The notes beneath the pieces were generated by a model. The model worked only from the letters and a program-made list of their open reading frames with translations. It was not told the origin of the DNA and did no database searches. From Opisthorchis felineus (taxonomy: Eukaryota; Platyhelminthes; Trematoda; Opisthorchiida; Opisthorchiidae), in assembly GCA_004794785.1 (NCBI GenBank), contig SJOL01010677.1, forward strand, positions 535,314-599,313: a DNA stretch of 64,000 nucleotides. Direction: 5' to 3'. Below are positions 1 to 12,325 of this stretch, in pieces. Numbering within the stretch: the stretch's first letter is position 1; each line of letters begins with the position of its first letter. The position numbers and the translations under genes were made by a program.

Positions 1-1012
1 ACAACAATTGGATCAAATATGTTGTCAAAGCCCTTTGATGTTCTCCACAGAAGTCTGTTGACTTTTCTCTCCGGCTGCCGTCTACCTTCTGTTAGTTCAA
101 CTGGTCGGCATCGCATTCCTCTATCACCCAGTTAACCCCATCTACAGGATAAAATTATACATAAGTCCTTTCATTCACTACAGTTGACACGCTACTTATC
201 TCTTACTTTCCCTTTAACTGGACGTAATCCAAGAGAAAGAGGACTGGCTCTCATCTGATCGAGTGATCTGATACACACGCTGTATCCCAGGCTAGATTAA
301 AACGGTTGGAACTGTTCAAATTTTAGTATGTTTCGCGCGTGACTCTTAGGAATCATCGTGTTTTGTCTGTCATGTGAAACGCACTTGCATGATGTTACGC
401 CTAAAAGTGCAATTTTTACGTGACCTGCAGCTTTTTAAGAGTGTACTTGAATACGGTAGTCCAGTTTTGTAGTGGGATTCAAGGGTACATCCCTATCAGG
501 GAGAAGCACGCATGGTCATTTACGTGAATGATTTTCCAAGTTGGCGCCTATTAACCATGGTGTTTTGTTCCATACACGGTTCATCTGCTCGTATTTAGCT
601 GGTTCGCCCACCAGTCATTCGTTCGATAGCAGCGTGGTATGTATTCATGGTGCGACAAGTTGGCCCAACCAGACGATTAGTTTCCCTTCAATCGACTGGT
701 TGGTTTTCACATTGATTTGTGATGTGCTTCTACGCCCTCATACGCATCGCTTGTTACACAAACCGTTCCCGTCCGGTGTTTTGATTCCACATGCACCCAG
801 CAGTACAGTACGAACGGTCGTTGTTACAATTACTCATATTGAGCGCATCCATTCCACCTATTACAGGTGGATTCTTGTGGAGATTTGTGGTAAATCGTGG
901 GATTCTTTTTGAAACTACGTCACACCCCAAAGCTAGTAGCCATATATATCTATGACCGATTGTGAAAAACGATATCATGCAAGTTGTACATTTGATCCCC
1001 TGTCCATCTCAG
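1..1012. other. Upstream stretch without an identified exon
   Basis: The channel exon preceding position 1013 must end in phase 2. I translated 500-1012 in three + frames and saw no RCK1-like peptide. A good acceptor (GTTCTCCACAG) ends at position 30, but the following frames close or are not recognisable. A 123-codon + open frame at 541-912 starts at TTG and has no family resemblance. Confidence 0.4.
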
Positions 1013-1165
1013 GTTTGCTTATGAAAAATGGAACATCATTGTGGTCGCAGTACGTCGTTCCGACCCCCCCGAAATGGTTTTGGTTCCATCTAAAGTCACC
1101 TGCAGCATTGATTTTAACACCATGCGCGCCATCGTGATTGCGAAGAATTATCCTGAGGCCCTTCA
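1013..1165 (+). CDS. Slo/BK-type K+ channel, exon A (end of RCK1)
   Basis: First recognisable exon of a Slo (KCNMA/BK-like) Ca2+- and voltage-gated potassium channel alpha subunit, a plasma-membrane tetramer. The acceptor is TCTCAG before position 1013 and the donor GTGAGT begins at 1166. The first base completes a codon from an unseen upstream exon; the rest reads 50 codons starting FAYEKWNIIVVAVRR and ending NYPEAL, with two bases (CA) left over. It aligns with the RCK1 segment of animal Slo that reads LKLLMIAIEYK...ILINPG...GFFIA: a hydrophobic strand, a Pro-rich turn, then a second strand (AIVIA). Splice phases match exon B, whose first base gives CAA (Gln). Identification is by memory of the family, not a search; divergence is high. 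Confidence 0.72.
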
Positions 1166-1515
1166 GTGAGTTCTCGTTAAGTCCCTTGTTAATTTTTTTG
1201 ATTTCATACCCTACATTCGGTATCAATAAAAGTATGATAAATCTTTACAGAAGAGAGTGAATCTGAGTAACTTCATATATGCCAGCATCCGTCCTTCTCG
1301 AGACGTGAAAACTCGCCCATGAAAGAACATGATATTAGTGCTGTTATCGAAATTTTTCTTCTAGGATGAGTGGGTTGATTGGCGAAGTCAAATTTGATTC
1401 TGAAGAATTTTTGTTGAGGCTACTGTTTCATTAGCCCAATAACTACATTTCGTTCGCTTTATCAGTCTGCGTACTTCTGTTTTCTCATACAAGTCAATAT
1501 TTTGTTTTGCGTCAG

Positions 1516-1619
1516 ACTTCAAAATTATTGCACGTCCTGCTTTGCTCACGAGCTTGGACACCAGTGTGACTGTCGTAAACGAAAGAATGAACGACGTCAT
1601 AAAGTGACCATAGAAAGAG
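1516..1619 (+). CDS. Slo/BK-type K+ channel, exon B (Cys-rich end of RCK1)
   Basis: Acceptor TTTTGCGTCAG ends at 1515; donor GTAAGT starts at 1620. The frame gives 34 whole codons, beginning LQNYCTSCFAHELGHQCDC and then very basic (RKRKNERRHK). The YCxxCxxH...CxC pattern is the Slo signature after RCK1 (YCKACHDD...KCGCK in vertebrate BK). The phase is 2 in and 1 out; the leftover G plus AT of exon C makes Asp. A 69-codon minus-strand open frame (1388-1600) overlaps and is treated as a shadow. Confidence 0.75.
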
Positions 1620-2337
1620 GTAAGTAAACACCTTATTTTATAAGTTATAAGTTATGTGCATGCTTATAGTATGCGCCCAGGAATTTATTAGCATAGGCGA
1701 GAACACTGGCTAAACTAGCTGCCGTTGGACTTAATGTAAACCATAAAATTAAGTGAAGGTCATTTGCCATGTCAATCTACATAGCACTGCCCAGTACACT
1801 GAAGACTCAAGTGGCCAAGGATCTTACAGGAAGATTAAATCCATTGGACAACATGCAGTTCGTATTCAGTAAGCAGTAGAACCAGATGGATGAGGACGGT
1901 AGATGCTGTATGGAGAACTGATCCTATGAACAAATGGTTTATTAAACGTCACGAATTAAGTCGAACATACTATCAATAATAGCGCAATTGGTATGGGCAG
2001 AATAAGGGACAGTGAGGCAGCAGGGCTCTCTGAAAACACCAAATGATATACAAACGTACGGATATGGGCAATCAGACAGTGTAAATAGGCCGTATGCAGA
2101 GTTACCGGTACAGAAAACAGCCAATACGTTCGGGAGGTAGGGTGACTGTCTGGAAAAAGGGTATCAGGTAAACTTGGCACAAATTAAACGTACCTGCAGT
2201 GTTTAGCTGACGACGCGACGCAGCAGTACGTGCCATGTGTCAAATCGGAAAGCGAGCTTCGGCCCGTTTAAAACAAAATCTCAACAAAGCATATCGGATA
2301 AGGTGCAATGTAAACGTAATACAAAACAACAGGTCTG

Positions 2338-2590
2338 ACGGAGTAGTTGAGTTGGCGCAGCGGATAGCGCACTCGTCTCACATCCGAGGGGTTCAGAGTT
2401 CAATCCCCAGTCCATCTGGCTTTCCGTCGGATCAGACACTCGAAAATAGATAGAGCTGATGTGGACTTGCAGGCGAAGACGGGTAGGCAACAAAAATCTT
2501 GACATTAGTAACTAAAAGGTAAGCAGACCTTAGCGGGAGCAAAAGTCCGGGGAACAAGTAGCGAGGAAGCAAAACGGAGTTACAATAAAC
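2338..2590 (+). repeat. tRNA-Val-like SINE head, old copy
   Basis: Positions 2346-2412 resemble a tRNA: GTTGGCGCAGCGGATAGCGC (A-box and D arm), an anticodon-arm-like CTCGT-CTCACAT-CCGAG whose loop would present CAC, and AGTTCAATCCCC (B-box). It lacks a good acceptor stem, so it is not called a functional tRNA. The downstream part contains GCGAGGAAGCAAAACGGAGT, which recurs as GCGAGGGAGCAAAACGGAAT near 18930. It lies within the intron between exons B and C. Confidence 0.5.
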
Positions 2591-2840
2591 AAGTGTAAAT
2601 CACGCTATCTATGAGTAGTCAGAACAAGTGAGAAAAATAACTGCTGATCGCTGTGGATTCACAAGAGTTTCCGTCAGCCTTATGTGCTGCTTCAACTCAA
2701 ATTGTACAGAACCTGCAAACTACAACCATTTGTATAGCATTTCGGTTTCCACCGGAAATACAGTTGAAACTCTCATTGATTATATTCTTCAGCTGAAAGT
2801 GCTGCGCAAAGCTCGCCTGATGTTTCACTTGGCATGATAT

Positions 2841-3095
2841 TCGAGGTATCTCACCTACCTAATGAACCCCAAGGAAGGCGAAACTAGTTGTGAGCGTCGA
2901 GGGATTTTCAGAAACCTTATGAGTGGTGTGTTACGCTGAGAAAATACACTGCGAGATATCTCGAATGTTATACCGACTGAAACATAAGGCGGTCTTTATG
3001 CAGCACATTCAGTTTTAGACTGTCATAAACGAGAGATTCAGCTGGGACTCAGGCAAGTCTCCCATTAATACCAACTTTGTCATCAAATGAATGCA
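2841..3095 (+). repeat. Hammerhead-bearing repeat, copy A (decayed)
   Basis: The core order CTAATGA (2859-2865) - AACCCCAAGGAAGGC - GAAA (2880-2883) - CTAGTT is recognisable, but the invariant CTGATGA has a G-to-A change. The downstream part (CATAAGGCGGTCTTTATGCAGCACATTCAG..CATAAACGAGAGATTCAGCTGGGACTCAGG) is shared with copies at 12.1 and 36.0 kb. It lies in the intron between exons B and C. Confidence 0.6.
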
Positions 3096-4016
3096 AACAT
3101 CTGTGATATAAATCATCATAAATATGCACGTCCAGATAACCTGAAATTGATTACAGCTACCAGTGGTACGCTACCCAATATGACCTGAGAACTCGTGACT
3201 TAATGACCGATCGAACTCCAGGACGTGCGGTGCTAGATTTCGTCACCGAGGTCAAAGGTACGACAGCTTTGAAACCTACAAGTGTTCGATATGATTAATT
3301 GCCCATTTGCAGTGTTCTTGTTTGGTGATGGTGTCGATTTCCAAGTGGTCTTTCGACGCTCATTTTTTATTCACTCCTAGCAAGTAAAACTACTCGGGAT
3401 TCTATCTACTAAGAGTTGAACCACTTCTACTTGCGAAGTCTGAATTATCTTGATCACCGTTCACTCAGTAATGGATGCTTGTTTTGCCGCATTATTATCC
3501 CAGCGTGCTAAATCAATGAAAAAATACCAGCTATACTTGATGAGTAAAGAGTAGCAGACGTGCGTTTAGGGCAGGAAATTGTAAAAGCAATTGGAACAGG
3601 TGTCGGGTGAGAAGAACCTCTATCAGCAAGGCGTTTTTGTGGAAGTCGAACTGGAAATTTGAGCTGTTTATTTGTAATGACCATGTGCCGGCCATATATA
3701 AATGACTACATAAATGTATAAATCACACGCAGTTGAAAATTAAACTACTCAAGTTCGTTTGATTATATCGCCGACTGCTTTACGACTTAGGGTTGCATGT
3801 CTCTCCAACAAGTTATGGTAGACCATCGGGTTGATAGATGATAGTGCATCTGCTTAAAATGCTATGATTGTCAATAAGCTTGAAACGCACATGGTTGACG
3901 CTGGATTAAAGTTGAGTGTAGCCTTCCTATTTAATACCCCTTGTCCATCAAAATGGCGCATATTTATGTGTATTATGTAGACATTTTTAAGTCATTTCAA
4001 TCTGACCTTCCAACAG

Positions 4017-4068
4017 ATTTGGCTTTGTATGAGCAAATTGGAGAATCACGAAAAGCTGAAATGTCATG
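4017..4068 (+). CDS. Slo/BK-type K+ channel, exon C (RCK1-RCK2 linker)
   Basis: A 52-nt exon with a strong pyrimidine tract and CCAACAG acceptor, and a GTAAGC donor at 4069. With the incoming G it reads DLALYEQIGESRKAEMS and leaves TG, which exon D completes as Trp. This frame was chosen because it is the only one joining both neighbours without a stop. The peptide itself is not conserved enough to prove homology; support comes from position and phase. Confidence 0.6.
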
Positions 4069-6328
4069 GTAAGCTACCTGACCATTTATTCCGTTTCATT
4101 TGGTGAACACGTAAATCACAGTAGTGTCAATCTGAATCCGCCCAGCATGCGTCCACTCGGCCAAGCTTGCGCAGCATCATATTTTGGCAGTTTTTTAATG
4201 GTTGGTCGAGACCTTCTCTACACTTAGCGAATGAAGTATCGTTATTTTCAAATTTACTGTCTTCAGTTCCAGGGCTAAAACCCTTAAGGACTGGACTTTG
4301 CCAGTCATCTGTTTGGGTAGCAGGACTCTGCACTGGAAAGATATTATTCTGTTCTGTATGTGCATCCCTGCTGAAGAACCTGCTGCCAGTATTGGGGAGA
4401 GCACAAAACAGGGATTAGAACACTTGAAACAGAGGGAGTTGGATGCCACGAATTCTAATTCTTTCAAATTATAACAGAATGCCAGGCCGTATGGCTTATG
4501 TGGCAGTGATAATGTGGCATATATTGATGCACGCTTGCAATACTATGGATGAGAAACCCGATAATCACATATGACGGATACACGTCCACTTAAGAATTCG
4601 GATGGTTCCTAATTACAAAGTATGGAAGTTCATTTGTAAGCTTGAGTCGGGAATATGTTAGTTGAGAGTGCCGGCTTATCTGAGAAGAAACTTCAATTTT
4701 TCGAAATTTTTCACAGCACTTCCAATAAAAAACTGCTATCAGGGTATTTCTAAAAAACCATCCAAATCCATGTAGATAAACTCTGCTCAATTTTTTGATC
4801 GGTTTCAGATTTTACAAGTTGGATATTCTCCTAAAAACCTCTGTATCTGCTACATCTAGCACTGACACAATAGACGGCAAAAATCGTATAGCTCCCAGTC
4901 GTCAGACTCCATTGCCTTTAAATGTAGGGCTTTGTTTGCAGTACACGTACAGTGCATTGGGTTCTTTGTAACAGTCGAACAGAACGACATAAATGTAAAA
5001 ACAACACGTCAGTGATGGGGACGGCATGAAACTTTGCATCACCCTTGCTTGTCGTAGGCGGAGGAAGAAGCCTGAACACGACAAGCTAGTTGTCAGGAGA
5101 TGATGACATGTAGACGTGCAGTCCAAACAAAATTTCTGGCTGCGCCATTTGACACCAATGACAGTGGTCCTTCCATACTAACTTCAGCCTCTCTTTCCCC
5201 GGATTTTACAATGAAGTGACTTAAATATTTCAGGACGGTGTCATTTTACTTCCTGAAGACCGTCCCAGATGGAAGCAACAGATTCGATGGTCATTGGTTT
5301 CTTCACTGAGCTGTACAATTTGGTGGTTGCAAACTTTTCATCATTGGTCGAGGCGACCTTATCAGTGTCTTGTGAGTGGAAATGCGTCCAGGTTGGAAGT
5401 GCACCTGAGGTTGGAGTGCCGTCAGATCTCATCGCATCGATGATGTCAACTCGACTTGTGATAAAACGTTTTCAAACGAAACGTTCAGATTAACGGATAA
5501 GCTAACATCCATCACTATAACCTGAGCTACCAATGTTCTCTTCAGTTGCGGAGCAACTGATTTTATTTGTGATTAGACCTCTTTTAAATCATAGGATTCT
5601 GGGCTCCAAAGGTTGATTGGTACTTGGATAAACGATAAAAAACAACACATATCATCAATATCATTTTTAGGCCTTCGATATCAAGGGAAAATTCCAAGTT
5701 TCTGATGGCTCACCAAATCCAACAGCCATTCGTAGGAGTTTGGCTGCAGTTCTCAACAAACTCTTCAGAATCCTCGGATTCCACTTCGAGGTTGGGACTA
5801 AGGGATGCTGAATTATCCTGGGGATTTTTTACAAGTCCATCAAGACCTGTGTAATCAGGGAGGAATTTTTTCGTAGGCGCATCAGTAACGAAGTTTATAC
5901 CACCATACCAGTCGTACTCCTGAAACTCACGAAGGGAATACGCCCGTCCAAAAGCCAGATTAAACGTGAAACTTTCACCATGAGCGGATTAAGGGCACTG
6001 TTTTGACTACTTCCGACCACATTTACATTCTAATTTGAAGTCTGGGTCCTTAATTTAGCAGTGTTTAAACTTAGTACTTCTGTTTAGAGAAAACCTTAGC
6101 CGGAACACTGATATTATCACTTTGATTACATAAGGTCCGCCGTCACTATTCTCATGTGCCTTAAACATTCTTCGTTACCGTGATTACAAATAAGGTATCA
6201 TCTTTGCTTTTCAGAAACATTCACTTATATTATAAGTTGTCAGTTTCCAAGAGGGTGAATTCAACGCAGCTACCCAGTCTGAAACATGAATGTCTTTTTC
6301 AAGGACAGTTTATTCGTTTCTCTTCCAG
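4069..6328. other. Channel intron C-D, nothing else recognised
   Basis: Short open frames occur on both strands (for example 4167-4418 and 5269-5493), without recognisable motifs, and no repeat family was identified. Confidence 0.4.
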
Positions 6329-6644
6329 GGAAAAATACGGATTCATCAACTCGGAATTTAACCTAAGGGATCTACCACCTGCCTATAGACATTCCATATC
6401 GACATCAGCTCCCATGCCATCGAAAACGAAGACCGTATTGTACAACATGCTAAACGGTGGACCGCCCACCGATCGCACAGCTTTGCGACGCGCATTGACC
6501 ATACGATCACAAACACCTCAAAAACTAGTCCAGCGGCACAACTCAAGACGGAACAAAGGGACGAAGGAACAGAGATCCAACATGGTTGACCGAACTGGTT
6601 CATTTCACTGGGTGCACGATGTCTCGATTGCTAAAGCAAAACTG
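6329..6644 (+). CDS. Slo/BK-type K+ channel, exon D (inter-RCK linker and RCK2 entry)
   Basis: Acceptor TCGTTTCTCTTCCAG ends at 6328; donor GTAAAT starts at 6645. It contributes 105 codons. Most of it is a basic, Ser/Thr-rich linker (for example LRRALTIRSQTPQKL), as expected between the two RCK domains. The end reads DRTGSFHWVHDVSIAKAKL, matching the conserved Slo motif DSTGMFHWCPPR at the RCK2 entry. A second acceptor (CTTTTCAG) at 6214 would make a longer exon but would create a TGA with exon C, so it is disfavoured. The open frame continues past the donor to 6749 only by chance. Confidence 0.78.
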
Positions 6645-9600
6645 GTAAATGTCGTTAGTTCGTACGGTCTTGGCGGAAATGTTCTGTATCGCGTGCTTCC
6701 TGGCGTGCTCTGCATACCCACTAGTCAGCCGTGTGTCACAGCTTTCTGAGTCGTATGCATTTGTATGCAGTCAAACCGTATATGGTCCGATCCAGGTCTA
6801 CGATTTTTCATAAAAACCTCACCCTAAAATATAGTAGTGTGCGCATGCTACAGTATCTCATACATATGCCCAATTTTTCCTGAACAAGCCACACTGATGT
6901 CCGACCCAGAGAGATCCTCATTTGTCGATACACAAACGTTGGGTAGCAGCTGAACACTGAATTTCAGCCCTTTTAGCCCGTAAATTTCCTATTGCTTCAC
7001 AGAGCCATGTGGAGCTTTGGCATGTATTAATCTGAGTTATTATTTAGTTTACTGGTCGCGCTTACTAAATTGGCGGTAGATATGCGCCTATATCCCTTAT
7101 TTTTATCCTATGTCCTATCCGACGGCATCAGTGCTGCCTATCGTTAAATGAGCAAGACAAGGCCGAACTAATAAAACCGCAACACTTTGTAGTAATAAGC
7201 TAAACAGAGGAGACTATTAAATTCAGTCCTCCGAATGTAAAGCACACTACTGCACTTGACACTAACTTTTCAGTACGCTATACCCTTGAAGGAGCCTGAA
7301 TTAATAACATGCGAGTACCCTGCTGCGTCATTTTTCGCCCCGATAACCTACGTATGTCTGACTTTGGTACGACTTCCGAGTGGTCACTAGTCCATCCGGT
7401 GCATACACCATATGCCTCATGGTTTCAATCCTCCCTACCTCAACTGCCAATCATAATCTATCGGTAATGTGTGACTTTCGTACTATGACTTTTTTTCGGC
7501 CTTACTCCCGTGTAAAAGTGCGTTGGTACTGTTTAACAATATGGTAGCAGTATTGTAACGGTGGGTACTACTGATGAGGCACGCGAGTAGTATGTGTGTT
7601 CTCGTAACTTCGCCTTGATCTAATGGAAGGTGGGATTTATTACGGAATTTGTGGAACTACTTTACAGTTTTTGCTTACAATTGTGCGATAGTCAATGAAT
7701 ATCCAGGAGAGTTCAAGAAGATGCGTTCGAGAAGATGACGGATATTCCGTTTTTAAAAACAACATGCAAATGAGAGTTTAACCTTCCTGTCCAATAGTCT
7801 GTGACCGTTTAGTTGGCGTTTCCTAATAAACAACTCCGCAGCGAAGGGTTTCACTCCTTACAGTATTAGCTTTTTATGTTTGGGATTACACTGACCTGAT
7901 GCAGCAGTCAAATCACAAAGCAAATATCAGTCTTGTAATTCTTTACAACGCCAACGGTCCACAGAAATTGTGAATCAAACTCATTCATCTGAAGGCAAAA
8001 CCCATTTTGCCTTTTCTGGTCTTCTCTTGATATTCGCACTCATCTAAAACTAGTTCCCGGAACAAATAAAATGCTCCCAAACAAGGTTATTCAATGCTGC
8101 GCTATTTGATCGACTGACTGATCTACGGGCTTATAGAGAGGCTTCAGGAACCGGTAATGGTCCGAAACTGAAACTTAACAAAATGATTAGCAAACCCGTC
8201 GTAACATTGGACTTTTTTATAATAATCCGTGGGCGAGGCATCTGAGTACTATTGCTGATTCACTCACCTTTCAGCTATTCATAATCACTGAATAGGCAAG
8301 CCACCCTAAAGAATAATTAAGCATACCGCTCGCAGTCATATTTAAATGAATCACATGCAACACTGATACTCTACATCCTATGAATATATTCGACATTACA
8401 CATGCTGAGCAAGCCAAATATGGCATAACTGACGCGGATAGGTTACTTTGATGGCTATCACAGTGGTCCATTTAATATCAACACATTTCGGTCGAATGTC
8501 TAAGGAAGTGAATATATCTTGTTGGGATCGATTAGAAACGCCACCGAGTGATCCTGAGAGTGTGTTGCACGCCGCCCAAAGGACACACCAAACTCTTGGG
8601 GCGGTTTTGGAACCAGTTAGTTTGTTTCAGAATGTATACACGAGTCTCTCACTACACATTCTGCCATCACAATAATCTATAACAATCCCATACATAGTGC
8701 TTGGTTTGCAGTCCTTAAATTGACTTCGGCCATCGTTACAGTGGGCATCCAGTGATGGAATTCACGACGAAAGATCAAATTTGGACGAATAAACGGCATC
8801 AACAAACGAGTCCACTGTTCCTATCACCTCGTAAACATTCTGAACGCAGTTGACAAATCAGCTATTTCCTTTGAACTTGTAATGCACCATTCAGTCTGTA
8901 CTATCATTTATTTGCCAAAACCCCATTGACGATGAAATGCCTCATTCGTTTTTTACTGGCTGATATATGTCCCGAAAATAGAATTTTGGTAACAAGCAGT
9001 TCTTAAATGCAAAGCGTTTCAAAACGCTGAGTGAGTTGCTTGTGTAATCAAGCTCTATATCTTTCTTAACGTCTTCATCTCCTTCCTCTCCTTCAAGAGG
9101 AGCATTAGTTTTTTTTCATATGAAACGGTGCTGACCGCCTTTTGCGCCCAGTCCTGAAAATTAGGCAAAAATTAACTTATTCTACTCAAACTCACTTTAT
9201 TGTTGTCACGGTTGTTCTCTTCCATCTCTGGACGAAATAGCATGCCAGTTTCGGCATGTTCTGGACATTTTCTACCTCTGGATGATTTTCCCGATTGCTG
9301 TCCTCACGTGACATAAAACCCCTTAATCAAAGAGCGCTCACTAGCGTATCCGCATGAACGGTGTCCCAATATTTTCCAATTAGTCGTATTACCAGTAGCT
9401 TATTTGTGCAGCGAAACAGATGCTCACCAACCTTGTTTTCTATGTGGTTGATTACACGGTTGAGCAGAATTTGTCGAGACTTGGATTTGAAGGACTAGAT
9501 TTTGCGTTGGTCCATTGGCTGGACGACGGAATATTAACCGTACACTGAAATATTCATTCTGCATCCGGTGCGATGGAGTACTGTCAACGAATGAATATCT

Positions 9601-9754
9601 GTCTTTTTTAACACCCAATAGCACACTCCAAGCACATTACGAATGATTTCATGTACGGGGAAGATATACGTTTACTCAACACTCTTCACACGTCTCTGAG
9701 ATTTATACAGGTCTATTGCAAGTGGTTTAGTTTTTTCTTTGTTCAAATTTTCAG
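6645..9754. other. Channel intron D-E, nothing else recognised
   Basis: About 3.1 kb of non-coding sequence. No SINE, hammerhead or RT homology was seen by eye. Confidence 0.4.
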
Positions 9755-9765
9755 AGGGTGGCAGA
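9755..9765 (+). CDS. Candidate 11-nt micro-exon of the Slo-type channel
   Basis: The 11 bases AGGGTGGCAGA lie between a textbook acceptor (TTTTTTCTTTGTTCAAATTTTCAG) and a textbook donor (GTAAGT). Exon D ends in phase 0 and exon F begins in phase 2, so an exon of length 3n+2 is required; 11 fits. The join reads KL-RVAD-HHFLVC. Vertebrate BK has about seven more residues here, so another or different exon is possible. Only splice-site quality and phase support it. Confidence 0.4.
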
Positions 9766-10979
9766 GTAAGTCGACCTTTGGGTGCTTCGTTCCCACGTGC
9801 TGTTCAGTAATCCTTCCAGCGTCTTAGGAGGTAAAGAAGAATACAACAGCCCAGTTTCATCGGTATTTAATACATCTATATGGCCATACGCGTCGAATAT
9901 CTTTACAATCCTTCTGCAAAATTCATCAACAGTATTTTATGACACGTTCTTTAGTTCGGATTCGTCTGAACAAAAATTTCGGTACCAACATTGACAATGA
10001 ACGCCTACCCTGTAAATTTTCCGGGTAAGGTCCCTCCTTCCAACATCGAAACCATCTTTTTGATGCCTTAAGTGTTGTAATTCTCATCTTTGCACCAATC
10101 TGCTTAGCTTTCTTGCACAAAACATTCCATGATAAGGATCTCACCATGAGTTTCCCTCATTGCTCGAAACTACTGAAAAGTAGCATGGTTGCTCTCTTGG
10201 GAATTTTGGACGATTTCGATATAGCGTTGGCTCGTTGACGCTTGCTATCATTGTTCTGCTGACGCAGTCCTTTACGAACTGTAGCATTCTGAATGGTTTG
10301 TTGACATACTTTCGCACAGTGGGCTGCAGAATCCTCGATGCCTTCAAGGTCAGACAGCCTTTGTCGAATGTCTGCCTTCTGGGTGACCGTCAGACGCTTT
10401 TCAATCGAACGCTCACAGTAGAAACCAAGTACAGTGAACAAAAAACTGATCGACCGATTGGGCCGGAGTAGGTGTTATTTTAATCTCTTGCGCTTAAGTC
10501 CCTCCCGGCTGAATGATCAGACCACCCTGTTTACTGACGCGGAAAAACAGTTGTTTTTCCTCATAATCTTGTTAGCCTCTGCTCATGAGAATGACATCTG
10601 GTGGACACTTAGCGGATGCATCGGTGGCATCCGGATAAACAAAACAAACCGCGTCCAGGACCGTAACTGGACAAGGTCGTGTTGTAAACTGAACAAACAT
10701 CGCTTAATAGTTCCGGGCCAAACTTGTCTCGGATCTTCTCAGACAGATTGAGCGCCATTTGATGTATAGTATGAGAAGTTCAAATTCAAAACGTATTACT
10801 CCAGAAAGCTCTGCATTGACTTTAAGCTTTATATATGGGCAAACATGACCTCTTATTCCAACCCATACTCAAAGAGCACTACCGTCATGACTGCATACGT
10901 ACGCAGTTAACGGGAGTAGAAGTGATGAACTTACCTAAGTGATGAACACTTAACACAAGCCCCTGGGTTTCAAGCAGTG

Positions 10980-11156
10980 CTCAGCTGTAACACCCTTTCA
11001 GTGCCTAGCTATGATGCCACTTGAAGTAAGCACGAGGGCTGAGATACTCTCTGGTTGCCCAAGCCTAGACAAAAGCGGCCGAGACGCTGAGGTCGGATTT
11101 GAACAGCGAACCTTCTGGTCAGTAAGTTCGCGCCTTAACCACTGAGCTATCTTGAG
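10980..11156 (-). repeat. SINE copy 1 (tRNA-headed), minus
   Basis: The reverse complement reads a tRNA-like head (CTCAAGATAGCTCAGTGGTTAAGGCGCGAACTTACTGACC...GGTTCGCTGTTCAAATCC). The SINE body follows (TGTCTAGGCTTGGGCAACC...), with the 3' end AGGCACTGAAAGGGTGTTACAGCTGA. It is the same family as copies at 30.4, 35.4, 39.7, 43.2, 44.0 and 47.6 kb. It lies in the intron between exons E and F. Confidence 0.8.
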
Positions 11157-12054
11157 ATCAGCTGTACAGTGGCCTGCTTCTTCTTGGAAGCTTGTAGCTG
11201 ATCTAATTATAGAGTGATGAAATTCTCCGACTTACTGGCACTGGTCCAACAATCCCTCACAGATGCGTTCATCTTAGCGAACGCCACACCGGACGGTTAT
11301 GGTAAGGATAGTTGTGTCCAACCCTTTCCCCATGAGACGCTGTTCAGCTATTCGACACTCTGATTCCGATATGACCGCGCAGGGTGTGGTTGGCTTATCA
11401 TGGATGTCTGTTTTTCTAGAATGTTTCAGGTTATCCGCTCACCTGCAAGTTCATTTCGGTGTGCTCAGTTCGGCCATAAACCATGTATCACGGGTTAACA
11501 GTCCGTGGATTTATTGTTGGGCAGTTTTTCTCCCTTAATAAAGGCCTTCTCACGCCAAAGAAAATAGATAAATGATTTCGGGGATTTTTCAGGCTAACGG
11601 AGAAACAATCAGTGAGATCTTTTTCAATGAACACACTAAATCAGTATTAATTGTCCGTTCAGCGTTCTCATTGTTTCATTTGAAGGGCTTTCTTACGACC
11701 GATGTATCGGTGGGTTTGCAAGAGCCCCTCACCATAACGATCCTCATATTTTCAAAATCTCATAAAGCGGATTTTGGACAAGGCGTACAACGCATTTCCT
11801 AGCATGTTGACCTCCACCGATCAACACCATTTCAGCCAGTTTGAAGACATGAACCTACGGCCGAAAGGAGGCATCAGACTTTCCTCCTCCGATTTGAGTT
11901 GATTTACAATATCTGCTATCTCTTCGCTATCTCTGTGGGTTTTGTCTCCACCTTCCTAACCTTAGTTTTATTGGCCGACTGACACATAAGAAGAGGTGGT
12001 TGTGATATGACTATAAAAGGAGAACGGAGTCGCATATGATGGGGAGTAGAAGTG

Positions 12055-12325
12055 ATGTGAACATAAGGTTGACGGAAACTCGGGGACTGTGCTTACCTGA
12101 TGATCCCCCAAGAAGGGCGAAACCGGCTGTGGGTTGTCGAAGAGTTTTCAGCAACCTTGTGAGTAGTTTTCTTTATGGAAATATACTGCGATATCTCAAA
12201 TATCGTACCGAATAAAACACGAGACAGCCTTTGTGCAGCACATTCAGTTAAAAAACATCATAAACGGGAGATTTAGTTGAGCCTGTCGTGAAAACCAAAC
12301 TGATATGCAAATGAGTGTATTTGTT
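12055..12325 (+). repeat. Hammerhead-bearing repeat, copy B (most complete unit)
   Basis: A unit of about 270 bp: hammerhead region 12067-12156, a middle part with ATACTGCGATATCTC and GCCTTTGTGCAGCACATTCAG, and an end part reading AAAACCAAACTGATATGCAAATGAGTGTATTTGTTGAGAAT. The same parts in the same order occur in copy A. The end part is found as an inverted pair at 30.7-30.86 kb. No protein-coding capacity was seen. Confidence 0.75.
12067..12156 (+). ncRNA. Hammerhead ribozyme (type I layout), copy B
   Basis: The core CTGATGA is at 12097-12103 and GAAA at 12119-12122. The outer helix I strands GGTTGACGGAAACTC (12067-12081) and GAGTTTTCAGCAACC (12142-12156) are nearly complementary. Helix III is minimal (A-CC/GG-). 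The cleavage-site trinucleotide appears as GGCT instead of GGTC and stem II is imperfect, so activity is doubtful. Confidence 0.65.

Noticed and set aside
541..912. 123-codon + open frame
   Set aside because: It starts at TTG, has no recognisable motif, lacks the RCK1 sequence expected upstream of exon A and is overlapped by frames on the other strand.
2346..2412. Functional tRNA-Val(CAC)
   Set aside because: A-box and anticodon arm look right, but the T arm and acceptor stem do not pair, and it is followed by repeat sequence; treated as a SINE head.
6215..6328. Longer version of channel exon D using the 6214 acceptor
   Set aside because: Joined to exon C it produces an immediate TGA, whereas the 6328 acceptor gives Trp and an open frame.
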